Positions 36,251 through 45,529 are shown, numbered from the stretch's first letter. The stretch: DNA of 64,000 nucleotides from Cellulomonas sp. P24 (GCF_024704385.1 NZ_JAJDFX010000002.1:620001-684000), one strand, 5' to 3'. Made by a program: numbers and translations. The notes: generated from the sequence alone by a model not told the origin.

Positions 36251-36481
36251 ATGAGCAAGGCAGAGCAGATCCTCGTGGCCCTCGGCGGGGCCGCGAACGT
36301 CGTCGACCTGGAGCCGTGCATCACACGGTTGCGCGTCGAGGTCGCCGACCCTGCGCTGGTCGACGAGGGCGGGCTCAAGGAGACGGGCGCGTTCGGCGTC
36401 GTACGTTCCGGTCGCGTGGTCCAGGTCATCGTCGGCCCCGAGGCGGACAACCTCGCTGCGGAGCTCGACGGCCTGCGCTGA
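36251..36481 (+). CDS. PTS glucose-family EIIB domain, free-standing
   Basis: A 76-residue protein consisting of one EIIB domain of the glucose/N-acetylglucosamine class. The phosphorylated cysteine lies in EPCITRLRVEV near residue 25, and GVVRSGRVVQVIVGPEAD forms the rest of the fold. It would pass phosphate from EIIA to sugar during uptake. No IIC or IIA gene lies nearby, so its permease must be elsewhere. ATG 36251 follows GGGGAG. TAGTCT at 36201 may be a -10 box. A 20-base palindrome follows. Confidence 0.9.
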   Translation: MSKAEQILVALGGAANVVDLEPCITRLRVEVADPALVDEGGLKETGAFGVVRSGRVVQVIVGPEADNLAAELDGLR

Positions 36482-36525
36482 GCGGACCGGACCCGGAGAC
36501 GTCGCCGACGGGCCTCGGGTACCTC

Positions 36526-36545
36526 GGCCCTGACGCGTCAGGGCC
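36526..36545. terminator. Perfect 20-base palindrome after the EIIB gene
   Basis: GGCCCTGACGCGTCAGGGCC reads the same on both strands. It lies 45 bases after the EIIB stop and 136 bases before malQ. Terminator or operator are both possible. Confidence 0.45.
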
Positions 36546-36680
36546 ATGTCCGCCTGCGTCCGGACCCGGTGACCCGGTCGGCGCCCGCCGGCGCTCACGA
36601 CACCACGGCCGGACGGTTCTGATCGGCCCGACACGACGTTCGTCCCCGGACCGCTCCCCGCTCTCTGGCAGGATCGTGTC

Positions 36681-38810
36681 GTGTCCGAGACGGTAGTGGG
36701 TCTTCCCGATCAGCTGATGCGGCTAGCGGCCGCACACGGCGTGGTGCCCGACTACTGGGGGTTCGACGGCACGCACCGGTGGGTCTCCCCGGAGACGCTG
36801 ATCGCGGTGCTCGGAGCCCTCGGCGTTGACGCGACGTCACCGGAGCGTGCCGAGGTCGCCCTCGCGCACGCCGAGGACGACCCGTGGCGACAGATGCTCC
36901 CACCCGTCGTCGTCGTCCGTGCGGGCACCGACCACGAGCTCGCCGTGCACGTGACCGACGGCGACCCGGTCACCGTATGGGCCGAGCTCGACCCCGAGTT
37001 CGGAGGCGGGCGACGCGACCTCGTCCAGCTCGACGTCTACGTCGAGCCGCGCACCATCGACGGACGCAAGGTCGGGCGTGCCACGTTCGCCGTGCCCACC
37101 GACCTGCCGCTCGGCTGGCACGAGCTCCACGCCGAGTCCCCACGGGGGTCGGCACGCTGTCAGCTGGTCGTCACCCCCGCCCGCATCGAGCTGTCGGAAC
37201 AGCTGCGAGACGGTCGCGCCTGGGGCTTCATGACTCAGCTCTACTCGGTGCGCTCGCGCGCGTCGTGGGGCATCGGCGACTTCGCCGACCTCGCCGACCT
37301 CGCGTGGCTCGCCGCACGCGACTGCGGTGCGGACTTCCTCATGGTCAACCCCTTGCACGCCGCCGAGCCCGTCGGCCCGATGTCGCCGTCGCCGTACCGC
37401 CCCGCGACTCGGCGGTTCATGAACCCCCTCTACCTCCGCGTCGAGGACATCCGCGAGACGGCGTACCTGTCCGCTGCCGATCGCTCCCTCGTCGAGTGGG
37501 CTGCCGAGTCCGTGCTCCCGTCCGACACGAGCGACGGCCCGATCGACCGCGACGCCGCGTGGGCAGCGAAGCGCACAGCCCTCGAGGTCGTGTTCCAGGC
37601 GCCTCGGTCCCGCGCGCGGCAGGCCGCCTTCGACGAGTTCCGCAAGGACCAGGGTGCCGGTCTCGAGGACTTCGCGCTCTGGTCGGCGCTGTGCGAGCGG
37701 TACCAGCACGACGACGCGTGGCCCGCCGAGGCCCTCGACCCGTCGTCCGCCCTCGTCGCCCGTGCCCGCACCGAGCTCGCCGACCGGGTGACGTTCTACT
37801 GCTGGCTCCAGTGGGTGGCGGACCTCCAGCTCCGAGCCGCGCAGCAGGCCGCGACCGAAGGTGGCATGTCGATCGGGATCATGCACGACCTCGCGGTGGG
37901 TGTGCACCCGGATGGTGCCGAGGCGTGGTCCCAGCGTGACGTGTTCGCCGCCGGGGTCACGGTCGGTGCTCCCCCGGACATGTACAACCAGCAGGGCCAG
38001 AACTGGAACCAGCCGCCGTGGCGTCCGAACGCGCTCGCGCGTGCGGGCTACGCGCCGTACCGGGACATGCTTCGCACGATCCTCCGCCACGCCGGTGCCA
38101 TCAGGATCGACCACGTGATCGGCTTGTTCCGGCTGTGGTGGATCCCCGGAGGCCGCGGGGCCGACGCCGGCGCGTACGTCCGCTACGACCACGAGGCGCT
38201 GATCGGCATCCTGTGCCTCGAGGCTCATCGGGCCGGGGCGATCGTGATCGGCGAGGACCTCGGCGTCTTCGAGCCGTGGGTGCGTGGCTACCTCGAGGAG
38301 CGCGGCATCCTCGGGACGTCGGTGCTCTGGTTCGAGAACGAGGACGGCGGCCCGATGCCACCGGAGCACTACCGCAAGCTGGCGATGTCGACGGTCACCA
38401 CGCACGACCTCCCGCCGACCGCCGGGTATCTCGCCGAGGAGCACGTCGCGATCCGCGAACGACTCGGCCTGCTGACGGAACCCGCTGCCGTGGTGCACAA
38501 GAAGGCGCGCGACGAGCGTCAGGCCCTTCTCGCGCAGCTCGCCGCACGGGGACTCATCAGCCCCGACCCCACCGAGCGTGAGGTCGTCGAGGCCATGCAC
38601 CGGTGGATCTTCCAGACGCCGTCGGTCCTGATCGGCGTCGCGCTCGTCGACGCCGTCGGTGAACGCCGCGCCCAGAACCAGCCCGGAACCGATCGGGAGT
38701 ACCCGAACTGGATGGTCCCGCTCGCCGACAGCGCAGGGCAGGTCGTGCTGCTGGACGACCTGTTCGACAACGCCCGGCTGCGTTCCCTCACGGCCGCGCT
38801 CCGTCGTTGA
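36681..38810 (+). CDS. malQ: 4-alpha-glucanotransferase (amylomaltase)
   Basis: A 709-residue GH77 enzyme that transfers glucan segments between maltodextrins. An N-terminal beta-sandwich extension (to about 170), usual in actinobacterial MalQ, precedes the barrel. Catalytic blocks are visible: AIRIDHVIGLFRLWWIP (nucleophile Asp region near 475), VIGEDLGVFEP (general acid Glu near 520), and STVTTHDLPPTAGYL (transition-state Asp near 575). FLMVNPLHAAEPVGPMSPSPYRPATRRFMNPLYL is the conserved substrate loop. GTG 36681 is the first start before SETVVGLPDQL. Confidence 0.93.
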   Translation: MSETVVGLPDQLMRLAAAHGVVPDYWGFDGTHRWVSPETLIAVLGALGVDATSPERAEVALAHAEDDPWRQMLPPVVVVRAGTDHELAVHVTDGDPVTVWAELDPEFGGGRRDLVQLDVYVEPRTIDGRKVGRATFAVPTDLPLGWHELHAESPRGSARCQLVVTPARIELSEQLRDGRAWGFMTQLYSVRSRASWGIGDFADLADLAWLAARDCGADFLMVNPLHAAEPVGPMSPSPYRPATRRFMNPLYLRVEDIRETAYLSAADRSLVEWAAESVLPSDTSDGPIDRDAAWAAKRTALEVVFQAPRSRARQAAFDEFRKDQGAGLEDFALWSALCERYQHDDAWPAEALDPSSALVARARTELADRVTFYCWLQWVADLQLRAAQQAATEGGMSIGIMHDLAVGVHPDGAEAWSQRDVFAAGVTVGAPPDMYNQQGQNWNQPPWRPNALARAGYAPYRDMLRTILRHAGAIRIDHVIGLFRLWWIPGGRGADAGAYVRYDHEALIGILCLEAHRAGAIVIGEDLGVFEPWVRGYLEERGILGTSVLWFENEDGGPMPPEHYRKLAMSTVTTHDLPPTAGYLAEEHVAIRERLGLLTEPAAVVHKKARDERQALLAQLAARGLISPDPTEREVVEAMHRWIFQTPSVLIGVALVDAVGERRAQNQPGTDREYPNWMVPLADSAGQVVLLDDLFDNARLRSLTAALRR

Positions 38811-38897
38811 CAGGCACGGCTCCGTCGCGGGCAGGCACGCTCCGTCGCTGACCGCCGCGGCCCGTCACCGACGGCTGCGTTCCGTGACTGGCAGAGA

Positions 38898-38930
38898 AGG
38901 TGGGGCGGTCGACCCGCGACCACCCCACCT
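38898..38930. terminator. Bidirectional hairpin between malQ and pepN
   Basis: AGGTGGGG and CCCCACCT pair perfectly around a 17-base loop in the gap between two convergent genes. Confidence 0.6.
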
Positions 38931-38979
38931 CCCCGCGCGATCCACCTGTTCGCGCCATCCACCACGTCGCGCCATCCGG

Positions 38980-41613
38980 TCAGGCCGAGGCGCGGTCGAC
39001 CTCCTGCGCACGGAGGGCGCGCCGAACGCCGTCACGTGCCTCGAGGACGAGCCGCCGCAGAGCCGGGGTGCGGTCACCGAGACCGTCCAGGAACGCGTCG
39101 GTGGCGGCGAGCACGTCCACACCGGGCTCATCCGCGAGATCCACCGGGTACAGCCCGACCACGATGTTCTGGGCGATCTCGTTGGTCCGGGTCGCCCACA
39201 CGGTCTCGAGCGCCGCGAAGTACGGCTCGACGAAGTCGACGAGCAGGGACCGGTCGTGGACCCGTCCGAACCCGGCGATCGTCGCCTCGTGCACCGCGTT
39301 CGGCAGCGTGTCGCTCTCCACGACCGCAGCCCAGGCCGCCGCCTTGGCCTCCTTGGTCGGGATCGCGGCACGCGCCGCCGCCGCCGCCCGCTGGCCCGTC
39401 GCCGTGGCATCCCGTCCGAGCTCGGCGTCGATCGCGTCGGCACCGAGCCGACCGGCCGTGACGAGCGAGGTGAGGAGCTCCCACCGCAGGTCCGTGTCGA
39501 CGCTGAGCCCGTCGAGCGGGCCGGTGCCGTCGAGCAGCCCCGCCACCACGTCGAGATGTTCCGGTGCCGCTGCCCGGCCGGCCAGCACCTTGACGAGCTG
39601 AAGCTGCAGGTCGCTGCCTGGCTCCGCGCGCCGGGCAGCCACGACCAGCCGGTCCGTCGTGGCACGGTCGATCGCGTCACGGTCCTCCCGGGCGACGTAC
39701 AGGTCGAGCGCCGTCGAGAGCTGGCGGAGCAGGACGAGCGCCACCGACGAGTCGGTCTCGTGCTCGATGTTCTCCAGGACGAGGTCGACGAACCGCCGTG
39801 CGGGCCACTCCCCGTCGCGGGTCATGTCCCACGCCGCCCCCCAGACGAGGGTCCGCGGCAGCGAGCTCGTGAACGTCGACAGGTGCAGGCGCGCCGTCTC
39901 GAGCGACCGCTCGTCCAGCCGGATCTTCGCGTAGGCGAGGTCGTCGTCGTTCACGAGGACCAGGTCGGGGCGACGACGGCCGACCAGCTCCGGGACATCG
40001 GTCAGCGCACCCGCCACGTCGAGCTCGACCGTCGAGGTCCGCACGAGCCGCGACACCCCGCCCTCCGTCACGACGTCGTAGCCACCGACCGCGAGCCGGT
40101 GCGGACGCAGCGCGTCGACCGGCGCCTCCGGGTGCTCCGCCGGGACCTCCTGGCGGATCGCGAAGGAGGAGACGACCTCGGTGCCGTCCGGTCCTGTCTC
40201 CGAGGTGATCACCGGCCGGAGCAGCGTGAGCCCGGCCTGCTCGAGCCACAGCGACGACCACCGGGACAGGTCGCGCCCACTGGTGGCCTCGAGCTCGACC
40301 ATGAGGTCACGGAGCTCGGTGTTCCCCCAGGCGTGCTTCGCGAAGTACGACCCGACACCGGCAAGGAACTGCTCGCGCCCGACCCACGCGACGAGCTGCT
40401 TGAGCACGCTCGCGCCCTTCGCGTACGTGATCCCGTCGAAGTTCACCGAGACGTCCTCGAGGTCGCGGATGTCCGCGACGATCGGGTGCGTCGACGGCAG
40501 CTGGTCCTGCCGGTACGCCCAGCTCTTCTCGAGCGAGGAGAACGTGCTCCAGGCGCTGGTCCACTGCGTCGCCTCGGACGCCGCGAGCGTGGACGCGTAC
40601 TCCGCGAACGACTCGTTGAGCCACAGGTCGTCCCACCACCGCATGGTGACGAGGTCGCCGAACCACATGTGCGCCAGCTCGTGCAGGATCGTCACGGCGC
40701 GACGCTCGATCATCGCGTCGGGGACCTTGGAGCGGAACACGTAGCTCTCGAGGAACGTCACCGCACCGACGTTCTCCATCGCCCCGGCGTTGAACTCCGG
40801 GACGAAGAGCTGGTCGTACTTCGAGAACGGGTACGGGACGCCGAACGCCTTCTCGTAGAAGGCGAAGCCCGCCCGGGTGAGGTCGACGATGTTGTCGGTG
40901 TCGAGGTGCGCGGCGAGCGACTGGCGGCAGTACACACCGAGCGGGATCGTCCGGCCGTCGCTGCTGGTCAGCTCCCCGGTCTCGCGGTGGTACGGCCCGG
41001 CGACGACGGCCGTGACGTAGCTCGAGATCCGCGGTGTGGTCTCGAACGTCCACGTCGCGGTGCCGCGGTCGGAGCCGCCGTTCCGGTTGACGCCGCCGTC
41101 GACGGGGACCGGTGCACCGAGGGCGGGGTAGTTGGACACGACCTCCCAGTGCGCGGGTGCCGTCACGGTGAATGCGAACGTCGCCTTGAGGTCGGGCTGC
41201 TCGAACACGGCAAACACCCGGCGTGAGTCCGCGACCTCGAACTGCGAGTACAGGTACACCTCGTCGTCGACCGGGTCGACGAACCGGTGCAGGCCTTCGC
41301 CGGTGTTCATGTACGCGCACGAGGCCTCGACCGTCAGGACGTTGTCCGCCGCGAGGTCGTCGAGCTGGATCCGCGAGTCCGCGAACACCGCCCCGGGGTC
41401 GAGGGCCACCCCGTTGAGCTCGATCCGGTGGACCTCGGGGGCGATCAGGTCGACGAACGTCGCGGACCCGGGCTCGGCCGAGAACCGGATCGTCGTGCGT
41501 GACGCGAAGGTCGACGGACCCGTGGTCAGGTCCAGGGCGACCTCGTAGGCAGCGACCTCGACGAGCGACGCCCGGGTACGGGCCTCGTCGCGGGTCAGGT
41601 TCTCAGCAGGCAC
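38980..41613 (-). CDS. pepN: Aminopeptidase N (M1 family)
   Basis: An 877-residue zinc metallopeptidase that removes N-terminal residues from peptides in the cytoplasm. The exopeptidase motif GAMENVGAVTF lies near residue 285, and the zinc site is TILHELAHMWFGDLVTMRWWDDLWLNESFAEY near 320-350 (H-E-x2-H-x18-E). A C-terminal ERAP1-like helical domain follows. GTG 41613 is chosen because GGAGGAG sits eight bases before it, and the protein then begins at PAENLTRDEARTRASLVEV, typical for actinobacteria. It converges on malQ. Confidence 0.95.
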   Translation of the reverse strand: MPAENLTRDEARTRASLVEVAAYEVALDLTTGPSTFASRTTIRFSAEPGSATFVDLIAPEVHRIELNGVALDPGAVFADSRIQLDDLAADNVLTVEASCAYMNTGEGLHRFVDPVDDEVYLYSQFEVADSRRVFAVFEQPDLKATFAFTVTAPAHWEVVSNYPALGAPVPVDGGVNRNGGSDRGTATWTFETTPRISSYVTAVVAGPYHRETGELTSSDGRTIPLGVYCRQSLAAHLDTDNIVDLTRAGFAFYEKAFGVPYPFSKYDQLFVPEFNAGAMENVGAVTFLESYVFRSKVPDAMIERRAVTILHELAHMWFGDLVTMRWWDDLWLNESFAEYASTLAASEATQWTSAWSTFSSLEKSWAYRQDQLPSTHPIVADIRDLEDVSVNFDGITYAKGASVLKQLVAWVGREQFLAGVGSYFAKHAWGNTELRDLMVELEATSGRDLSRWSSLWLEQAGLTLLRPVITSETGPDGTEVVSSFAIRQEVPAEHPEAPVDALRPHRLAVGGYDVVTEGGVSRLVRTSTVELDVAGALTDVPELVGRRRPDLVLVNDDDLAYAKIRLDERSLETARLHLSTFTSSLPRTLVWGAAWDMTRDGEWPARRFVDLVLENIEHETDSSVALVLLRQLSTALDLYVAREDRDAIDRATTDRLVVAARRAEPGSDLQLQLVKVLAGRAAAPEHLDVVAGLLDGTGPLDGLSVDTDLRWELLTSLVTAGRLGADAIDAELGRDATATGQRAAAAARAAIPTKEAKAAAWAAVVESDTLPNAVHEATIAGFGRVHDRSLLVDFVEPYFAALETVWATRTNEIAQNIVVGLYPVDLADEPGVDVLAATDAFLDGLGDRTPALRRLVLEARDGVRRALRAQEVDRASA

Positions 41614-42074
41614 GGACAGCTCCTCCAATGACGAGAGTGACGAAGGAATCCTTTCACGCGCTCCGGAGCGGCCCGCACCGCGCCGCCGGAGGGCGTGAAC
41701 CCGCACGCCAGCGACCCTGTCGGCCAGAAAATCGGGCGACAGCACCACCGCCGCCGTGGTTGTCTCAGAGTCACCGCGGTGATCTCCCGGGCCCGGCCAG
41801 GCCCCTCCTTCCCACCCTCGACGGAGAGCACCATGCCCACCTTCCTGCTCAATCTCCTCCGACCACCACGACCCGGGCCGTCACGACGGAACACCCCCAG
41901 CCCGGGTTGCCACACCCGACCGACCGAACCCGATCTCGTCGCGGACACCGCGATGTCGACGTGCTTCGGGCCGCTTGCCCGACTGCGCTGAGGCGCCGAA
42001 CCGACGCCCCAGATCTGACACGATGGACCGGTGATCACACCGCTGCCCGTCCGACCCGCCCTCGCGGATCGCTG
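41614..42074. other. Divergent intergenic region upstream of pepN
   Basis: A 461-base region. It should hold the pepN promoter. The only open frame with an initiation signal is the short one at 41833-41991, listed separately. I see no RNA gene. Confidence 0.4.
41833..41991 (+). CDS. Possible small protein of 52 residues
   Basis: ATG 41833 has GGAGAG eight bases upstream. The peptide begins MPTFLLNLLRPPRPGPSRR and ends STCFGPLARLR, with two Cys. It resembles nothing I know. It may be a genuine small gene or a leader peptide for the membrane-protein gene at 42075. Confidence 0.3.
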   Translation: MPTFLLNLLRPPRPGPSRRNTPSPGCHTRPTEPDLVADTAMSTCFGPLARLR

Positions 42075-42413
42075 ATGGGCCGCCATGCGACCGCCGGCCA
42101 GGCCGGTCCTCCGGCCCCTGGGCGTCACGGGCTCTGGTGGGAGCGCGCAGCTCTCGCCGTGGTGGCGGCGGCGACGATCACCGGAGTCCTGCGATGGGCG
42201 GGCCAGCCCTGGCTCACCTCGCTCCTCGTGGCCGGTGGCGTCGCCGTCGCCGTCGTGGTCGCCGCGCTCGTCGCCGCGACGGTGCCGCCGCCGCACCCGC
42301 ACGCACACATCCTCGAGCGCGGCCACACCCCAGCCTCCGCACCGCGCCCAGCCCCGGCGCCCCACCGGGAGCCACCCCCACCGGATCCCCGCTCGTGGCC
42401 GGGCGGGCCGTAG
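42075..42413 (+). CDS. Small membrane protein of unknown function
   Basis: A 112-residue protein with two adjoining hydrophobic segments (ALAVVAAATITGVLRWAG, about 27-44, and SLLVAGGVAVAVVVAALVAATV, about 50-70), then a Pro/His-rich cytoplasmic or periplasmic tail. The stop codon TAG is also the first three bases of the TAGGCT -10 box for orn, so the gene ends nine bases before the orn start. No family recognised. Confidence 0.5.
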   Translation: MGRHATAGQAGPPAPGRHGLWWERAALAVVAAATITGVLRWAGQPWLTSLLVAGGVAVAVVVAALVAATVPPPHPHAHILERGHTPASAPRPAPAPHREPPPPDPRSWPGGP

Positions 42414-42416
42414 GCT
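42411..42416 (+). promoter_or_regulatory. -10 box for leaderless orn
   Basis: TAGGCT ends six bases before the GTG start of orn. At the usual 6 to 7 base spacing transcription would begin at the start codon, giving a leaderless mRNA; no Shine-Dalgarno sequence is present. Confidence 0.6.
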
Positions 42417-42422
42417 GACCCG

Positions 42423-43145
42423 GTGAGCCTGAGCAACCACTCCCCCAGCAGCACGGACCGCATCGTCTGGATCGACTGCGAGATGACAGGCCTCGACCTC
42501 GGCGCCGACGCGCTCGTCGAGGTCGCTGCCGTCGTCACGGACTCGGAGCTCAACGTCCTCGGCGAGGGCGTCGACGTGATCATCCGTCCACCGCACGAGG
42601 CGCTGGTGCAGATGGGCGACTTCGTCCGCACCATGCACACGACCTCCGGGTTGCTCGACGCCCTCGCAGGCGGCACCACGCTCGCCGAGGCTGAGGCCAC
42701 CGTGCTCGAGTACGTCCGCGCCTGGGTGCCGGACCCGGGGAAGGCCCCGCTCGCGGGCAACTCCGTCGGGACCGACAAGGCCTTCCTCGAGCGCGACATG
42801 CCGGAGCTCGTCGGGCACCTGCACTACCGGATCGTGGACGTCTCCTCGATCAAGGAGCTCGCGCGCCGGTGGTACCCGCGCGTCTACTTCGCGTCGCCGC
42901 AGAAGAACGGCGGGCACCGGGCGCTCGCCGACATCCTCGAGAGCATCGACGAGCTCCGGTACTACCGTGCCGCCCTGCTCGTCCCGGAACCGGGCCCCGA
43001 CTCGAAGGCGGCCAAGGCCATCGCGGACCAGATCGTCGCGACGTCGGTCGCACGGCCGGTGGCGACGCCTGCCGCGACGGCGGCAGCGGTCGCGGGCAGC
43101 GGCGCGGCTCCCGACGGCTCCGACACCGCATCCGCCGCGCTCTGA
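42423..43145 (+). CDS. orn: Oligoribonuclease
   Basis: A 240-residue DEDDh 3'-5' exonuclease that degrades di- to pentaribonucleotides. Motifs are [27 protein letters not shown] (DxE of ExoI), [35 protein letters not shown] (ExoII and Orn-specific block) and [20 protein letters not shown] (H-x4-D of ExoIII). The C-terminal 40 residues are an Ala-rich extension beyond the usual length. GTG 42423 directly follows a -10 box, so the mRNA is probably leaderless. tRNA-His lies downstream, as in many actinobacteria. Confidence 0.95.
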   Translation: MSLSNHSPSSTDRIVWIDCEMTGLDLGADALVEVAAVVTDSELNVLGEGVDVIIRPPHEALVQMGDFVRTMHTTSGLLDALAGGTTLAEAEATVLEYVRAWVPDPGKAPLAGNSVGTDKAFLERDMPELVGHLHYRIVDVSSIKELARRWYPRVYFASPQKNGGHRALADILESIDELRYYRAALLVPEPGPDSKAAKAIADQIVATSVARPVATPAATAAAVAGSGAAPDGSDTASAAL

Positions 43146-43232
43146 CGCGCGGCCAGCGGCCCCGCGGGAGCGACGCGCAGAACCACTCCCCCGGCTCCGG
43201 TACACTTTTCGCTGGCCCGGCAACAGGCCGTG

Positions 43233-43305
43233 GTGGCTATAGCTCAGTTGGTAGAGCACCTGGTTGTGGTCCAGGGGGTCGCGGGTTCAAGTCCCGTTAG
43301 CCACC
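43233..43305 (+). tRNA. tRNA-His (anticodon GTG)
   Basis: Acceptor arms GTGGCTA and TAGCCAC pair, the anticodon stem CCTGG/CCAGG encloses TTGTGGT with GTG at the anticodon, and GGTTCAAGTCC is the T loop. A full CCA end is not encoded. A strong terminator follows within seven bases. Confidence 0.95.
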
Positions 43306-43310
43306 CCACC

Positions 43311-43361
43311 AAGAACGCGCCCCGGCATCAGCCAGGGCGCGTTCTGCTGTCTCTGGGCCCG
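43311..43361 (+). repeat. Direct repeat copy 1 (tRNA-His terminator)
   Basis: Fifty-one bases, including the terminator and its CTGCTGTCTCTG tail, recur at 44488-44538 with one mismatch. The copies are 1,177 bases apart and enclose the lipoprotein gene. Confidence 0.8.
43312..43345 (+). terminator. Terminator of tRNA-His
   Basis: AGAACGCGCCC and GGGCGCGTTCT pair around a 12-base loop and are followed by a short CT-rich run. A second copy of the whole element lies at 44489-44522. Confidence 0.8.
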
Positions 43362-43648
43362 TCATCGGCACCGGCCCGTCATCGGTACCGGCCCGGCGAC
43401 GACCGGGAGGCGAAAGACCCTGTGGTGGGCACCCACTCTGGACGAACACGCAGGGCGCTCCCCATGCGACCGAGAGCGCGAGAAGTCACGGAGTCGCGCG
43501 CCGCAATCCTCGGCGCCGCTCACAGTGCACGCTTAGTGTGGGAGCCACGTCCGACAGCCGGATCAACGGCCGTCGGACCATCCAGGGGGCTCAGATTCAC
43601 GCTGACTCCGGCGTATCCATGACGTGAAGTCGAGAGCAGGTACCGAGA

Positions 43649-44395
43649 GTGATCAATCGCAGGGGCTCGACCGTCGTTCTCATTCTTCTATGTGCGTCCG
43701 CACCCTTCGTCCTTTCAGGGTGCACAGGGGCCACATCTGCTGCGGACATGCCCGCACCGGTCGCATCGGCGTTCCCGACCGTCGGTGTGACGACTGGCTC
43801 GGTATCCGCTCCCACCGCGGCGCCCACGGACGTACCTTCGCCGAGCCCCACTCTGTCCGCCGCGGCGATCATCGTTGCGCCTGGGAAGCTGCAGGCATCG
43901 GGCGTGGCACCCCTACGGGTCGGAACACATCTGACCCAGGGCGCTGCCACGTCTCCGCTCGCGGTCTGGAAAGCAGATGCTTGCGCGGGCACGGACGTGC
44001 CCGGCCGATGGGTCGGCCCGTTCCCCGAGGTCTTCGGCCCATATTCGCTGTGGACCGACAACTCCGGTGAACTGACCCGCATCGACGTGTGGTCCACAGG
44101 ACCACACCTGGAAGGCGGGATCGGGATCGGTTCCTCACTTGCCGAGTTGCAGAGCGCCCAGCCGGACGCAACATTGATTGCCTCTCCCGCGGCGTCGGGC
44201 GACATGGCGCTCTGGCAGATCAATGATGCCAACGGCATCGTCGTCCTCGAGATCTCAAATGACGAGAAGGTCTACCAGAAGCCGGACGGCACGATCCTCG
44301 CGATGTCGATCCTCGCGGCCGGAGACCCGCACGGGTTCCTCGACAGCCATGCGCGGTCCTACCACCCCGCCTACGGGGGCGAAGTCTGCGGATGA
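43649..44395 (+). CDS. Secreted lipoprotein of unknown function
   Basis: A 248-residue exported protein. A basic start, a hydrophobic core (VVLILLCASAPFVL) and the lipobox LSGC (Cys near 25) give a type II signal peptide. A Ser/Thr/Pro-rich spacer follows to about residue 75. The mature domain contains TSPLAVWKADACAGTDVPGRW, IDVWSTGPHLEGGIGIGSSLAEL and a C-terminal GGEVCG; three Cys could form a disulfide. It is probably anchored on the outer face of the membrane. The gene sits between two copies of the tRNA-His terminator and seems inserted relative to the core order. The GTG 43649 start has only a weak GAG site. No family recognised. Confidence 0.7.
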   Translation: MINRRGSTVVLILLCASAPFVLSGCTGATSAADMPAPVASAFPTVGVTTGSVSAPTAAPTDVPSPSPTLSAAAIIVAPGKLQASGVAPLRVGTHLTQGAATSPLAVWKADACAGTDVPGRWVGPFPEVFGPYSLWTDNSGELTRIDVWSTGPHLEGGIGIGSSLAELQSAQPDATLIASPAASGDMALWQINDANGIVVLEISNDEKVYQKPDGTILAMSILAAGDPHGFLDSHARSYHPAYGGEVCG

Positions 44396-44487
44396 GTTCG
44401 GCGGCGACATCGCGCATCGTCGCTCACTCCCGGCATGCCGCTCGTTCGTATCCGCTCCTTCATGCCGCAGCTCGGCGGCGGGCGGAC

Positions 44488-44538
44488 AAGAACGCGCCCC
44501 GGCATCAGCCAGGGCGCGTTCTGCTGTCTCTGAGCCCG
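44488..44538 (+). repeat. Direct repeat copy 2 (tRNA-His terminator)
   Basis: Matches 43311-43361 except one A/G difference at 44533. It lies 92 bases after the lipoprotein stop and can still fold as a terminator, serving the lipoprotein gene and, in the other direction, the ATP-grasp gene. Confidence 0.8.
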
Positions 44539-44568
44539 CCGTCGCACCACCCGGCGAGGCGCCTCGCG

Positions 44569-45477
44569 TCAGGCGCCGACCCGGCGCGCGATCGCGTCGG
44601 CGAACCGGTCGAGCGCCCCTGGTGCGAGTGCCAGGAACATCGACGGCTCGGTCAGCTCGAGCTCGAGGACGACAGGGTTGCCGGCGTCGTCGGGGAGGAG
44701 GTCGACCCGCGCGTAGAGCAGCGGACCGTCGACGCCCGGGAAGAGACCGGGCAGCGCGGCGATGGCGCGGTCCGCCGCCTCGCGCTCCGCCGGGCTGGCC
44801 TCGCGGGAGCTCATGGTCTCGACCCGGTACAGGTCCTCGTTCGCCCGGTACGGACCTTCGAGGAGCGGCGCCTTGCGCACCGCATGGCTGAACTCCCCGT
44901 CGATGTAGACCATGCCCGTCTCACCGACCGTGTCGACCTGGGTGAGGTACCGCTGGATCATCACGTGGCGGCCGCTCTGCAGGATGTTCTTCGCGTGGGT
45001 GATCGCGAGCGAACGCGACGGCGTCACGTCCGCCTGGTACCGCCCGGTGTCCCGCGACCCGGCACTGATGGTCGGCTTGATGACGAAGTCGCCGAACGCC
45101 GGGAACCTCGTGTGGATCGCGCGCGAGTCGAAGTTCCGCTCCGGGTCGAGCCAGATCGTCGGGACGGTGGGGACCCCGGCCTCGTCGAGGTCGCGCTGGT
45201 ACCGCTTGTCGACGTTCCAGGCGATGACCTCGGCGGGGTTGAGCAGCTGCGGGAGGCTGCGCACCCATGCGACGAAGTCACCGGGGTGCTCGGTGTAGTC
45301 CCACGTGCTGCGGATCACGACGAGGTCGAAGGCCGTCCAGTCGGTTCCCGGGGCGTTCCAGATCACCGGGACCGCCTCGACCCCGCGGGCCGCGAGCGCA
45401 CCGATGAGCGGGGCGTCGTCCGCGTCGAGGTCGGGGAGGGCCGTGCAGGTCGCGAGGGCGATGCGAGGAGTCGTCAC
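44569..45477 (-). CDS. ATP-grasp family protein
   Basis: A 302-residue protein. The N-terminus (RIALATCTALPDLDADDAPL) and DLVVIRSTWDYTEHPGDFVAWV belong to a group of stand-alone ATP-grasp ligases. FGDFVIKPTISAGSRDTGRY is the ATP-binding lysine loop, VMIQRYLTQVDTVGETGMVYIDGEFSHAVRK the second lobe, and YARVDLLPDDAGNPVVLELELTEPSMFL the metal-binding acidic end. Such enzymes join a carboxylate to an amine or thiol; the substrate is not apparent. ATG 45477 is the first Met. Neighbours give no pathway clue. Confidence 0.82.
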   Translation of the reverse strand: MTTPRIALATCTALPDLDADDAPLIGALAARGVEAVPVIWNAPGTDWTAFDLVVIRSTWDYTEHPGDFVAWVRSLPQLLNPAEVIAWNVDKRYQRDLDEAGVPTVPTIWLDPERNFDSRAIHTRFPAFGDFVIKPTISAGSRDTGRYQADVTPSRSLAITHAKNILQSGRHVMIQRYLTQVDTVGETGMVYIDGEFSHAVRKAPLLEGPYRANEDLYRVETMSSREASPAEREAADRAIAALPGLFPGVDGPLLYARVDLLPDDAGNPVVLELELTEPSMFLALAPGALDRFADAIARRVGA

Positions 45478-45529
45478 GCCAGCAGACTACCGACAGGAGC
45501 CCGCCAGACCCGCGTCGGACGTCCGGCGG

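Noticed and set aside
41595-43259. Long minus-strand open frame of 554 codons
   Set aside because: It is the antisense shadow of orn, tRNA-His and the small membrane protein gene, caused by high GC.
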